Assembly (NCBI GenBank): GCA_004356215.1 | Contig: SMXR01000020.1 | Location: 1 to 13,798 of the forward strand | From: Alphaproteobacteria bacterium | GTDB lineage: Bacteria > Pseudomonadota > Alphaproteobacteria > Sphingomonadales > SMXR01 | Length of the DNA stretch: 13,798 nucleotides | Direction of reading: 5' to 3' | Shown here: piece after piece, positions 1 to 5,767 of the stretch | Layout: each line of letters starts with the position of its first letter | How positions within the stretch are numbered: the first letter of the stretch is position 1 | Notes under the pieces: generated by a model | The model's database searches: none | The model's input: the letters and a program-made list of their open reading frames with translations, nothing else | Told to the model about the DNA's origin: nothing | Position numbers and translations under genes: made by a program

Positions 1-141
1 AAAGCGCTCCTGGATGCCGTTTCATCTGGCACCGTCAAGATTGCCGTTAACCAGACCTACCCGCTTCGCGATGTAGCAAAAGCCCACCGTGACCTTGAGG
101 GGCGCAAAACCACCGGGTCGACGGTGCTGCTGGTTTCTTAG
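1..141 (+). CDS. Quinone oxidoreductase (MDR superfamily), C-terminal fragment
   Basis: Frame 1 is open from the first base to TAG at 139-141 and gives the last 46 residues of a protein whose start lies outside the window. The ending, with the motif HRDLEGRKTTGST and a final hydrophobic strand, is the typical C-terminus of NADPH:quinone oxidoreductases of the zinc-free medium-chain dehydrogenase/reductase superfamily. These cytosolic enzymes reduce quinones or enones with NADPH. The catalytic and Rossmann parts are not visible, so the exact substrate cannot be judged. The stop is followed after 62 bases by the start of the Hcp-like gene, with no clear terminator between them, so read-through is possible. 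Confidence 0.75.
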   Translation, partial: KALLDAVSSGTVKIAVNQTYPLRDVAKAHRDLEGRKTTGSTVLLVS

Positions 142-174
142 CAAACGTGTCAATAATTTCTCATTTATGCTATG

Positions 175-195
175 CTCCTGAAAATATTTCAGGAG
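175..195 (+). promoter_or_regulatory. Perfect inverted repeat enclosing the Shine-Dalgarno of the Hcp-like gene
   Basis: CTCCTGAAA (175-183) and TTTCAGGAG (187-195) are exact reverse complements separated by ATA. The only good ribosome-binding site of the next gene, AGGAGG at 191-196, lies in the 3' arm. If the transcript begins upstream of 175, the stem would hide the ribosome-binding site, as in an RNA thermometer or other translational switch. If instead TATGCT at 171-176 is the -10 box, the repeat would span the transcription start and could be an operator. The sequence alone does not decide between these. Confidence 0.6.
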
Positions 196-203
196 GCTTT
201 GCC

Positions 204-749
204 ATGAAAAAGATCATCTCGATTGCTGCCGGGGCAGCTTTAACCACCGCTTTATTCTTCAGCGCGAATCCCCCGACGCTTGCCGCCGCTGATATGTTTC
301 TCAAGATCGAGGGCATCGAAGGCGAGTCTACCGATAGTGCCCACCAGGGCTGGATTGAGGTCGAGTCCGTGAATTGGGGTGGTCCCAACCGCAGCCGGCT
401 TTCCAGGATGCAGACTTCGGAACCGCGGATGGGTTCATCCGGGTCGCTGGTAATTACCAAACGCACCGACAAATCGTCAGCAAACCTGTACCAATACAGC
501 AACTCCGGGGAACACATTCCCAATATGTGGGTCATAACTCCACAGAAAAGAGGAACGGAGCCTTATTTGAAATACGAACTGACCGATGTCATTATCTCGT
601 CGTTTGTGGCCGGGGGTTCCGGAGGCGAGTCTGCCATGATGGAGGAGGTCACGTTTTCTTACCGCAAAATCCAGTGGGACTACGACAAATACGACACCAG
701 GGACAAAGACAAAAAGAAAGACAAGTACAATATAAAGGAAAAAGATTAA
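204..749 (+). CDS. Exported Hcp-family (T6SS tube-like) protein
   Basis: This gene encodes 181 residues. The start at ATG 204 is preferred over an in-frame GTG at 147 because AGGAGG (191-196) is correctly spaced before it and the protein then begins with a classic signal peptide: MKK, a hydrophobic stretch to about residue 21, and an alanine-rich cleavage region near residues 25-29. The mature part begins DMFLKIEGIEGES and contains GWIEVESVNWG and, near the end, EEVTFSYRKIQWDY. This is the pattern of the Hcp family (PF05638), whose members form hexameric rings of the type VI secretion tube. The domain appears complete and is followed by a Lys/Asp-rich tail from about residue 160. True T6SS Hcp lacks a signal peptide and sits among tss genes, and neither applies here. 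The protein is more likely a periplasmic or secreted Hcp-like protein of unknown role. It is convergent with pit, with a gap of only 10 bases. Confidence 0.85.
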   Translation: MKKIISIAAGAALTTALFFSANPPTLAAADMFLKIEGIEGESTDSAHQGWIEVESVNWGGPNRSRLSRMQTSEPRMGSSGSLVITKRTDKSSANLYQYSNSGEHIPNMWVITPQKRGTEPYLKYELTDVIISSFVAGGSGGESAMMEEVTFSYRKIQWDYDKYDTRDKDKKKDKYNIKEKD

Positions 750-759
750 ACCGCTTACC

Positions 760-2244
760 TTAAACGAGGTTAAGTAAAATCAGGTAAATCATCGCTGAGA
801 CGAAGGCTGAAACCGGCACCGTTACCACCCAGGCCGTGACAATGGTCATCAGATAGCCCCGGCGTACAAGCTTGCGTTTACCTTTGGCCGCCCGCTTTTT
901 CCGGATTTTTTTGCCGCGCGGATCGGCCTGGGTTTCTGCCCAGATAAACAGCGGCCCAATCATGTGCATGCGCCGGTTGGCAAAATACTCCCTTAAGAAT
1001 CCAACCCCGAAAACGCCCCCCACTGCGGTGTGGGTCGAGGATACCGGCAGCCCCATCCACGAGGCCGCAATCACAGTTATGGCCGCCGCCAGGGCAACAC
1101 AAAACGCCCGCGACGGATTCAGGCGGGTGATTTCATGGCCTACGGTTTTGATAAGCTTGGGGCCATACAGCAACAACCCGACAGACAGGCCAACGGCCCC
1201 AATGGCCATTACCCACAACGGCAGGGTAACCTTGGCCGAAACCGCATCGCCTGAAACCGCGCTGACAATTGCCGCCAGCGGGCCGACCGCGTTGGCGACA
1301 TCATTGGCGCCGTGGGCGAACGACAACAGCGCGGCGGCAAAAATCAACGGGATTGCGAACAACTTGTTCACATCTTTTTTGGTATTTTCAATTTTCCTGG
1401 AAGCCCTGGCGATCATTGGTTTGGTGGCCAAATAAACCAAGGCCAGAGCCAAAACGCTGATGATTGCGACCATGCCAATACCCGGCTGCCATATCCGCTG
1501 CAACCCCTTGACTGAAAGATAACCCGCAAAGGCCGCGCCCATAACCCCCAGCAATACCGGCAGCCAGGTTTTCGCGGCGCTCACCCGGTCTACTCTATAA
1601 AGAATTGCGCCTTTAATAAACCACAGGAACAAGGCGGCTATTACCCCCCCCATGAGCGGCGATATCACCCAACTTGCGGAAATCGCTCCCATGGTTGGCC
1701 AGTTAACCGTGGCCACCCCGGCGGCGGCAATGCCGGAGCCCAGCACCCCGCCGACAATCGAATGGGTGGTGGAAACCGGCGCTCCGAACCAGGTCGCGGC
1801 ATTGATCCATAAACCCGCCGCTAAAAGGGCAGCCATCATGACATATATAAACTGTTCAACTGAGGGGATGGCAGTGGGGTCAATAATCCCCTTTGAGATA
1901 GTGTTGACCACTTCGCCGCCGGCGATAAGCGCCCCGGCGGCTTCAAAGACGGCAGCGATAATCAACGCCCCGGCCATGGTCAAAACCTTGGAGCCAACCG
2001 CCGGCCCGACATTGTTGGCTACATCATTGGCACCAATATTCAGGGCCATGTAACCGCCGATCATCGCTGCGGCGATAATAAACATACCACCCGCGGAGGC
2101 ATCGGTCAGGCTATAGGAAATCAGCCCGATAACAGCCAGAAAAAGGGCCGACAGGCCGAGCTTCACAAAGCCGCTGGAGGTGGCGTTGAGCAGTACATTG
2201 GAAAAATAGGAATTGTCTTTATTGTTCCCGGAATTCGATGCCAT
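760..2244 (-). CDS. pit: PiT-family inorganic phosphate transporter
   Basis: The gene encodes a 494-residue integral membrane protein. The two halves carry the duplicated PiT signatures: GANDVANNVGP at residues 71-81 with STTHS at 158-162, and GANDVANAVGP at 312-322 with SSTHT at 402-406. PiT proteins (PF01384) move metal-phosphate or phosphate with H+ or Na+ across the inner membrane. About ten hydrophobic segments are visible, plus a basic loop near residues 440-460 (RGKKIRKKRAAKGKRK). The start at 2244 is chosen over an in-frame ATG at 2295 because the extra 17 codons would run through the Pho-box repeat at 2267-2295 and because a purine-rich GGTGCAGGA precedes 2244. The gene is divergent from the membrane-protein gene at 2431. 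No phoU-like (DUF47) partner, which often accompanies pit genes, is visible beside it. Confidence 0.95.
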   Translation of the reverse strand: MASNSGNNKDNSYFSNVLLNATSSGFVKLGLSALFLAVIGLISYSLTDASAGGMFIIAAAMIGGYMALNIGANDVANNVGPAVGSKVLTMAGALIIAAVFEAAGALIAGGEVVNTISKGIIDPTAIPSVEQFIYVMMAALLAAGLWINAATWFGAPVSTTHSIVGGVLGSGIAAAGVATVNWPTMGAISASWVISPLMGGVIAALFLWFIKGAILYRVDRVSAAKTWLPVLLGVMGAAFAGYLSVKGLQRIWQPGIGMVAIISVLALALVYLATKPMIARASRKIENTKKDVNKLFAIPLIFAAALLSFAHGANDVANAVGPLAAIVSAVSGDAVSAKVTLPLWVMAIGAVGLSVGLLLYGPKLIKTVGHEITRLNPSRAFCVALAAAITVIAASWMGLPVSSTHTAVGGVFGVGFLREYFANRRMHMIGPLFIWAETQADPRGKKIRKKRAAKGKRKLVRRGYLMTIVTAWVVTVPVSAFVSAMIYLILLNLV

Positions 2245-2266
2245 TCCTGCACCCCCCAATTCAAAT

Positions 2267-2295
2267 GTTACAGGTTTATGACAGGTTTGTAACAA
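2267..2295 (-). promoter_or_regulatory. Triple Pho-box-like repeat upstream of pit
   Basis: Read on the minus strand, three 7-mers occur with an exact 11-base period: TTGTTAC (2295-2289), CTGTCAT (2284-2278) and CTGTAAC (2273-2267), each separated by AAAC. The PhoB-binding Pho box is defined as CTGTCAT-like 7-mers separated by 4 bp, so the middle unit is a perfect match and the flanking units differ by two or three bases. The array ends 22 bases before the pit start codon, which fits a promoter-overlapping PhoB site. PhoB could activate or repress: pitB in E. coli and orfA-pit in Sinorhizobium are reported to be repressed by it. Confidence 0.8.
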
Positions 2296-2430
2296 TGATG
2301 GAATACCATAAAAAGGAAATCAGGGCTTTTATGAAAAAATTTTAAAACCAAGAAAAAGTGAAGTTCAGTTTGTGTCTTTTTCTGCTTTTTGTTAAGGTTG
2401 AGCGGTCAAAGGACGAAAGGGGATGGGGTT

Positions 2431-3057
2431 ATGGCGGACACCACTAAAGAGGCCGAACCAACTGCCAATTTTTCAGGAGCGATTGGGGCCTATTACTTTT
2501 TCACCAGACGCTATGTCCTGGTATTTTATGCGGTTCTGGCTTTTGCCTTTGTCTTTGCCATTCTGATCTCCCTGGTCAGCATCGGCCTGACTGTTTTTAA
2601 TCTGTTCGCTGGAGAAAGTTTCCAGGATGAGCTTGAATTTACGCTGATGGTTTTCATATTTTTCGGCCTTGGTTTCCAGGCGATTATGGCGTTCGCTTCA
2701 TCGGCCTATAATTTGTGGCATATCACTTTTCAACAGGCCGATCCCCGGGAAGAATTTCCAGCGACATTAAAAAGAATGGACCTGATCCGCACCTATTATG
2801 GCAGCACCAGGAATGGCGTAGCCAAGCTTTTGGCGTTTTTGCTGCCGGGGTTGCTGGTAACCTTGATTTTGGTGGTTCCACTGTTTGCCGCCATCCTGTT
2901 TTTTTCTTCCTTCCTCACCTTTGCAGAGGTCCAGCCCAATATCATTCGTGGCATTTTTATCCCCGACCTTTTCCTGGTCTGGCTTTCGGTGTTCCTGATG
3001 AATTTTAATTACTATCTGGGCACCAAAAGTAACGGGAAAGAAAAGGAAAAAATCTAA
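2431..3057 (+). CDS. Unrecognised four-helix inner-membrane protein
   Basis: The gene encodes 208 residues. The start at ATG 2431 follows a G-rich stretch (AAAGGGGATGGGG) that can serve as ribosome-binding site; an in-frame TTG at 2389 would add 14 residues without a better site. Hydrophobic segments lie near residues 28-59, 70-92, 131-162 and 176-195, with a short polar N-terminus and a Lys/Glu-rich C-terminal tail (NGKEKEKI). The loop at 100-128 carries QQADPREEFPATL and several basic residues. No catalytic motif is evident and I do not recognise the family. It is divergent from pit, and the 186-base spacer between them must hold both promoters, so shared regulation by the Pho-box array is possible but unproven. 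Confidence 0.75.
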   Translation: MADTTKEAEPTANFSGAIGAYYFFTRRYVLVFYAVLAFAFVFAILISLVSIGLTVFNLFAGESFQDELEFTLMVFIFFGLGFQAIMAFASSAYNLWHITFQQADPREEFPATLKRMDLIRTYYGSTRNGVAKLLAFLLPGLLVTLILVVPLFAAILFFSSFLTFAEVQPNIIRGIFIPDLFLVWLSVFLMNFNYYLGTKSNGKEKEKI

Positions 3058-3067
3058 CCTTGCCTAA

Positions 3068-3232
3068 AGCCCTTTAATTCCCATCACCTACATCCTTGGG
3101 GGCGGCGCCAGCTACAGTTTAGAGGGTGGCCCGCACGTTGATTCGGGTGGCACCTGGCACTGGTTTGGCATGGCGCCCGGGGTGTTGGAGCAGATTCGCG
3201 ACTGGTTAGGCCTGATATTGGCACAAAATTGA
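3068..3232 (+). pseudogene. Decayed C-terminal coding remnant, family unknown
   Basis: A GC-rich, protein-like frame runs from just after TAA 3065-3067 to TGA 3230-3232. It contains PITYILGGGASYS, then SGGTWHWFGMAPGVLEQIRDW. It has no in-frame ATG, GTG or TTG until ATG 3170 and no ribosome-binding site. The flanking DNA is AT-rich and unlike it in composition. It therefore looks like the 3' end of a gene whose 5' part has been deleted. The ending resembles the last strand and helix of an alpha/beta-hydrolase, but this is only an impression and no function is assigned. Confidence 0.45.
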
Positions 3233-3295
3233 AATTAAATTTCAACCCGGAGGGAAAGTGCGGCCAAAGAGAATTATAAAAGAAAGAAATTTCGA

Positions 3296-3338
3296 TTTTC
3301 CACAACCTTATCCACAACTTTTTGCAAAACTATCCCCA
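3296..3338 (+). promoter_or_regulatory. Cluster of DnaA-box-like 9-mers in AT-rich DNA
   Basis: TTATCCACA at 3308-3316 is an exact match to the DnaA-box consensus TTATNCACA. TTTTCCACA (3296-3304) differs at one position and CTATCCCCA (3330-3338) at two; all three are on the same strand. They sit in an AT-rich, gene-free stretch (about 3270-3400), together with the palindromic TTTTTGCAAAA at 3319-3329. The cluster could be a DnaA-titrating or regulatory site, or part of a replication origin. No dnaA, gidA, hemE, parA or dnaN gene is visible nearby, so an origin is not claimed. Confidence 0.35.
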
Positions 3339-3395
3339 GAAAAATGAAATTTTGCATTTTTTAGGCTTGGAAATGGAAATTTTTATGCTAGCGTT

Positions 3396-3574
3396 TAGCT
3401 ACATGGTGAGGAGGAGATTCAATACTTCTTTTCTAGAAATAACACCCACGGGTGTTAGATGCGGGAAAAAAGACTTGAAGGTACGATGATCCATCATGTA
3501 GGGCCCACGGCTCTTCCGATTTTCTTTCCAGGTTCGCCTGATGTGAGAAGAAGAAGACCGTGGGTTCCCTTATT
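3396..3574 (+). ncRNA. Structured small RNA, tandem copy 1
   Basis: This region aligns over its whole length with 3736-3904. Shared blocks are TGAGGAGGAGAT, CTTCTTTT, GGGTGTTA, ATGCGGGAAAAA and CAGGTTCGCCTG. Predicted hairpins: H1 AACACC(3441-3446)/GGTGTT(3451-3456) with loop CACG; H2 ATGA(3486-3489)/TCAT(3494-3497); H3 CAGG-TTCG-CCTG (3529-3540). H3 is enclosed by a closing stem CCCACGG(3504-3510)/CCGTGGG(3558-3564). The bases after the stem are TTCCCTTATT, a poorer U-tract than in copy 2, with a second T-run at 3582-3586. The 5' end is inferred from TATGCT at 3384-3389 used as a -10 box. No protein or known RNA family was recognised. Confidence 0.7.
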
Positions 3575-3720
3575 CGGCACCTTTTTCTTCAGCAAAACAT
3601 CACAAAGACATTATTAATTCCCCTAAGCTAATGAAAATATTGGGTCTTTCGCGTAGCCATGGTCAACCCGAAAAAAAACTGCCTGTCGTTAAAATTTCGC
3701 AGGAAAATTTTTGCAAAATG

Positions 3721-3729
3721 TGCTATGCT
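3721..3729 (+). promoter_or_regulatory. Extended -10 promoter candidate for RNA copy 2
   Basis: TGCTATGCT has the TGnTAnnnT form of an extended -10 element, which can work without a good -35 box; none is seen at 17 bases upstream. It lies about 7 bases before the conserved block that begins the homology of the two RNA copies. The same ten bases, TGCTATGCTC, occur at 168-177 before the Hcp-like gene, and copy 1 has TATGCT at 3384-3389 without the TG. Confidence 0.45.
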
Positions 3730-3735
3730 CGAGTC

Positions 3736-3904
3736 GCATGATGAGGAGGAGATCAATCTTCTTTTTACAGGTTACCACCTTCGGGTGTTATCTATGCGGG
3801 AAAAAGTTTGAAGGACTATGATTCGTTATGCAGGCCCGCGGGCCTTCGACAGATTGTTTCAGGTTCGCCTGAGATAAAATGAAGAAGACCGCGGGTTTTT
3901 TATT
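3736..3904 (+). ncRNA. Structured small RNA, tandem copy 2
   Basis: This is the second copy, about 330 bases downstream of the first. H1 is CACC(3776-3779)-TTCG-GGTG(3784-3787), H2 is ATGA(3818-3821)-TTCG-TTAT(3826-3829), and H3 is CAGG-TTCG-CCTG (3860-3871). The closing stem is CCCGCGG(3835-3841)/CCGCGGG(3889-3895). Relative to copy 1 the closing stem changes A-T to G-C with pairing kept, H2 changes G-C to G-T, and the spacings from closing stem to H3 (25 bases) and from H3 to the 3' arm (29 bases) are identical. Four-base loops of the stable UUCG type occur three times. A T-run follows the final stem, which fixes the strand. The 5' AGGAGGA can pair with TCTTCTT just after it, or that TCTTCTT can pair with GAAGAAGA near the 3' end. 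Confidence 0.75.
3835..3904 (+). terminator. Terminator-like closing stem and U-tract of RNA copy 2
   Basis: A 7-bp all-GC stem, CCCGCGG/CCGCGGG, is followed directly by six T at 3896-3901 and then ATT. The loop is long (47 bases) but contains its own hairpin, so the ends are brought close. This fits an intrinsic terminator that also forms the 3' end of the RNA, and it insulates the lipoprotein gene at 4097. Confidence 0.6.
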
Positions 3905-3985
3905 GCCGTATGGCCCGGATTTCCCGGGTAGAGTTTTCAGCCAGCGGCCATCAGCGACAAAGGTAAATCAGACCGCCTTGGAAGG

Positions 3986-4004
3986 TTGCCGGCGCCACCG
4001 GCAA
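3986..4004. repeat. Perfect 7-bp hairpin in the gap before the 4097 gene
   Basis: TTGCCGG (3986-3992) and CCGGCAA (3998-4004) are exact reverse complements with loop CGCCA. No T-run follows on either strand, so it is not a standard terminator. It may be a leader structure of the downstream lipoprotein gene or simply a remnant; nothing else is recognisable at 3905-4084. Confidence 0.35.
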
Positions 4005-4096
4005 AACTGAAGCCAGTTAAAGCGAATGTGATTTTGATTTAGGCGCGTCTTCGTGGCAGGATACTTTTTTGCGCATTTATATGCGGGAGGGTGCAA

Positions 4097-5761
4097 ATGA
4101 AATTCATGTTAATCCTTGCCGGAATACTGCTGGCCGCCTGCCAGGAAGAGTCCGGATCTCCGGGCCTGGAAGGCCAGCCCTTTAATAATGCCCGGACCAT
4201 AGCGGTAGGCGACGCCCCCCATGGCATGCAAAAGAAAGGCGAGCGGCTTTACATTGCCGTGGCCGGTGCCGACCAAATAGAAGTTCTTGACCTTAAGTCG
4301 TTTGAGATTGTCGAGCGCTGGCCCGCGCCCGACACCCCGCTTGATATTATTGAAAGCGACATGGGCTGGCTGGTGTCGGCCTTCAAGTCAGATTACCTGC
4401 ATTACCTGGGTGAGGGCGGCGAGGTGACCACCATGTCGTGGCCGGTTGGCTCTGGCCCCAGCCTGTTTGCTCCCGATCGCGGTGGTGACCTGGTTTATAT
4501 CGTCAGTGAATTTGATAACACTTTCACCGTCTTTGACCGTAAAATCGGGAAGGTGAGCGCGGTTTATGAAACCGGCGCGCGGCCCTACCCGGCGGATGTC
4601 ACCCGCGACGGGGTGCTGGCCTTTATCCCCAACCGCGAAGATAATTCGGTCAGTGTCATTGATCTTTTGAACCAGGAAGAAGTCACCAGGGTGGCGGTGT
4701 GCGCGGGGCCGCTGGGGGGATCGCTAACGGGCGATGATGTGACTTATATCGTCACCTGCGGCGATGCCGATAAAGTGGCCTTTATCAACACCGCGTCGCT
4801 TACCGTCACGGCTGAAATCGGGGAGGGTATCGGCCCGCGGCCGTTTTCTGTTGTCACCTCACCCGATGGCCGCTTCGCCTTTGTCAATAATTCGGCAGGC
4901 ACAACCCTGTCGGTGATTGACCTGGCGACAAAAAAAGTGATCCAAAATATGCAGGTTGGCGAAACCCCGATCGTGGTCAGGGTTTTTGAAAACACCCTTT
5001 ATGTTGCCTCCGAAGGCTCTAACACGGTTTCCATCATCCCGCTTGGGGGCAGGATCACCACCCTGGGCGGCCCCAACAACGAAGTCATTGTGTTGGGCAT
5101 GATCCATGACGGCTTCAACACATCGGAGCACTATTCCAGTGGTATTTTGCGTGAGGTCATCCGCCGCATTGATCCCGATATAATTATTGCTGAAATCCCG
5201 CCGAACCGGCTGGACGCCGCACTGGATGGTTTTCGCGAGACCGGGCAGGTGAACGAACGCCGGACCAAGGTCTTTCCCGAATATACCGATGTGGTGTTCC
5301 CGTTAATCCGGGAGATGGATTTTGAGATTATCGGCGGGGCGGCCTGGAACAGCTATATGAACAGCTACCGCAGCCGGGCGCTTGGGCGCATTAAAGATGA
5401 CCCGGCGCGGGCCGCAGAATGGCAAGCCCACCAGGATGCCAAACGCGTGCAACGGGACGCCATCGGCGGGCGCTGGGACGATCCCATCTTTATCCATTCC
5501 GATGGCTATGACGCCATCCAGAAGGCCGGATATACCCCCTACAACAGCTATTTTAACGACGACCTTGGCCCCGGCGGCTGGGACAACATCAACGCCGGCC
5601 ATTATGCCCTGATCGAAAAAGTGCTGGATAAACATATGTTCGAGGGCAAACGCATCCTCATCACCTTCGGCGCCTCGCACAAATACTGGTTCCTGGAAAA
5701 ATTGCGTGAGCGCGATGATATCAGGCTGATTGACCCACTTGAATTTTTCGAAAAAGACTAG
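4097..5761 (+). CDS. Lipoprotein: YVTN-type beta-propeller fused to a TraB/ChaN/Tiki-like domain
   Basis: The gene encodes 554 residues. ATG 4097 follows GGAGGG (4086-4091) with 5-base spacing; GTG 4091 in frame is less likely. The N-terminus is a lipoprotein signal ending in LLAAC with Cys15; the next residue is Gln, predicting the outer membrane. Residues about 25-325 are repeated strands such as NTFTVFDRKIGKV, NSVSVIDLLNQEEV, TTLSVIDLATKKV and NTVSIIPL, the pattern of 40-residue YVTN beta-propeller repeats. From residue 329 the sequence changes to EVIVLGMIHDG (G334-H337), IIAEIPP (Glu366) and, near the end, ITFGASHKYW (G525-H528). Two GxxH motifs bracketing a conserved acidic residue are the hallmark of the TraB/PrgY/GumN, ChaN, EreA and Tiki superfamily, some members of which are metal-dependent proteases or haem binders. 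The actual activity is unknown. It ends 6 bases before the stop of a convergent gene. Confidence 0.85.
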   Translation: MKFMLILAGILLAACQEESGSPGLEGQPFNNARTIAVGDAPHGMQKKGERLYIAVAGADQIEVLDLKSFEIVERWPAPDTPLDIIESDMGWLVSAFKSDYLHYLGEGGEVTTMSWPVGSGPSLFAPDRGGDLVYIVSEFDNTFTVFDRKIGKVSAVYETGARPYPADVTRDGVLAFIPNREDNSVSVIDLLNQEEVTRVAVCAGPLGGSLTGDDVTYIVTCGDADKVAFINTASLTVTAEIGEGIGPRPFSVVTSPDGRFAFVNNSAGTTLSVIDLATKKVIQNMQVGETPIVVRVFENTLYVASEGSNTVSIIPLGGRITTLGGPNNEVIVLGMIHDGFNTSEHYSSGILREVIRRIDPDIIIAEIPPNRLDAALDGFRETGQVNERRTKVFPEYTDVVFPLIREMDFEIIGGAAWNSYMNSYRSRALGRIKDDPARAAEWQAHQDAKRVQRDAIGGRWDDPIFIHSDGYDAIQKAGYTPYNSYFNDDLGPGGWDNINAGHYALIEKVLDKHMFEGKRILITFGASHKYWFLEKLRERDDIRLIDPLEFFEKD

Positions 5762-5767
5762 GGATTA

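Noticed and set aside
147..203. Extended N-terminus of the Hcp-like protein from GTG 147
   Set aside because: ATG 204 has AGGAGG at correct spacing and starts a proper signal peptide; the extension has no ribosome-binding site and runs through the inverted repeat.
753..774. Possible bidirectional terminator between the Hcp-like gene and pit
   Set aside because: CTTACCT/AGGTTAAG needs a bulge, has little GC, and has no clear T-run on either side.
872..1435. Plus-strand open frame of 187 codons
   Set aside because: It lies wholly antisense to the pit gene, which has clear family motifs, and its translation is low-complexity Ala/Pro/Thr without recognisable features.
2245..2295. Extended N-terminus of the phosphate transporter from ATG 2295
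   Set aside because: It would be encoded by the Pho-box array itself and adds a non-hydrophobic stretch not expected in the family.
3296..3338. Calling the DnaA-box cluster a chromosomal origin
   Set aside because: Only one perfect box, no origin-linked genes in the window, and no skew information from 13.8 kb.
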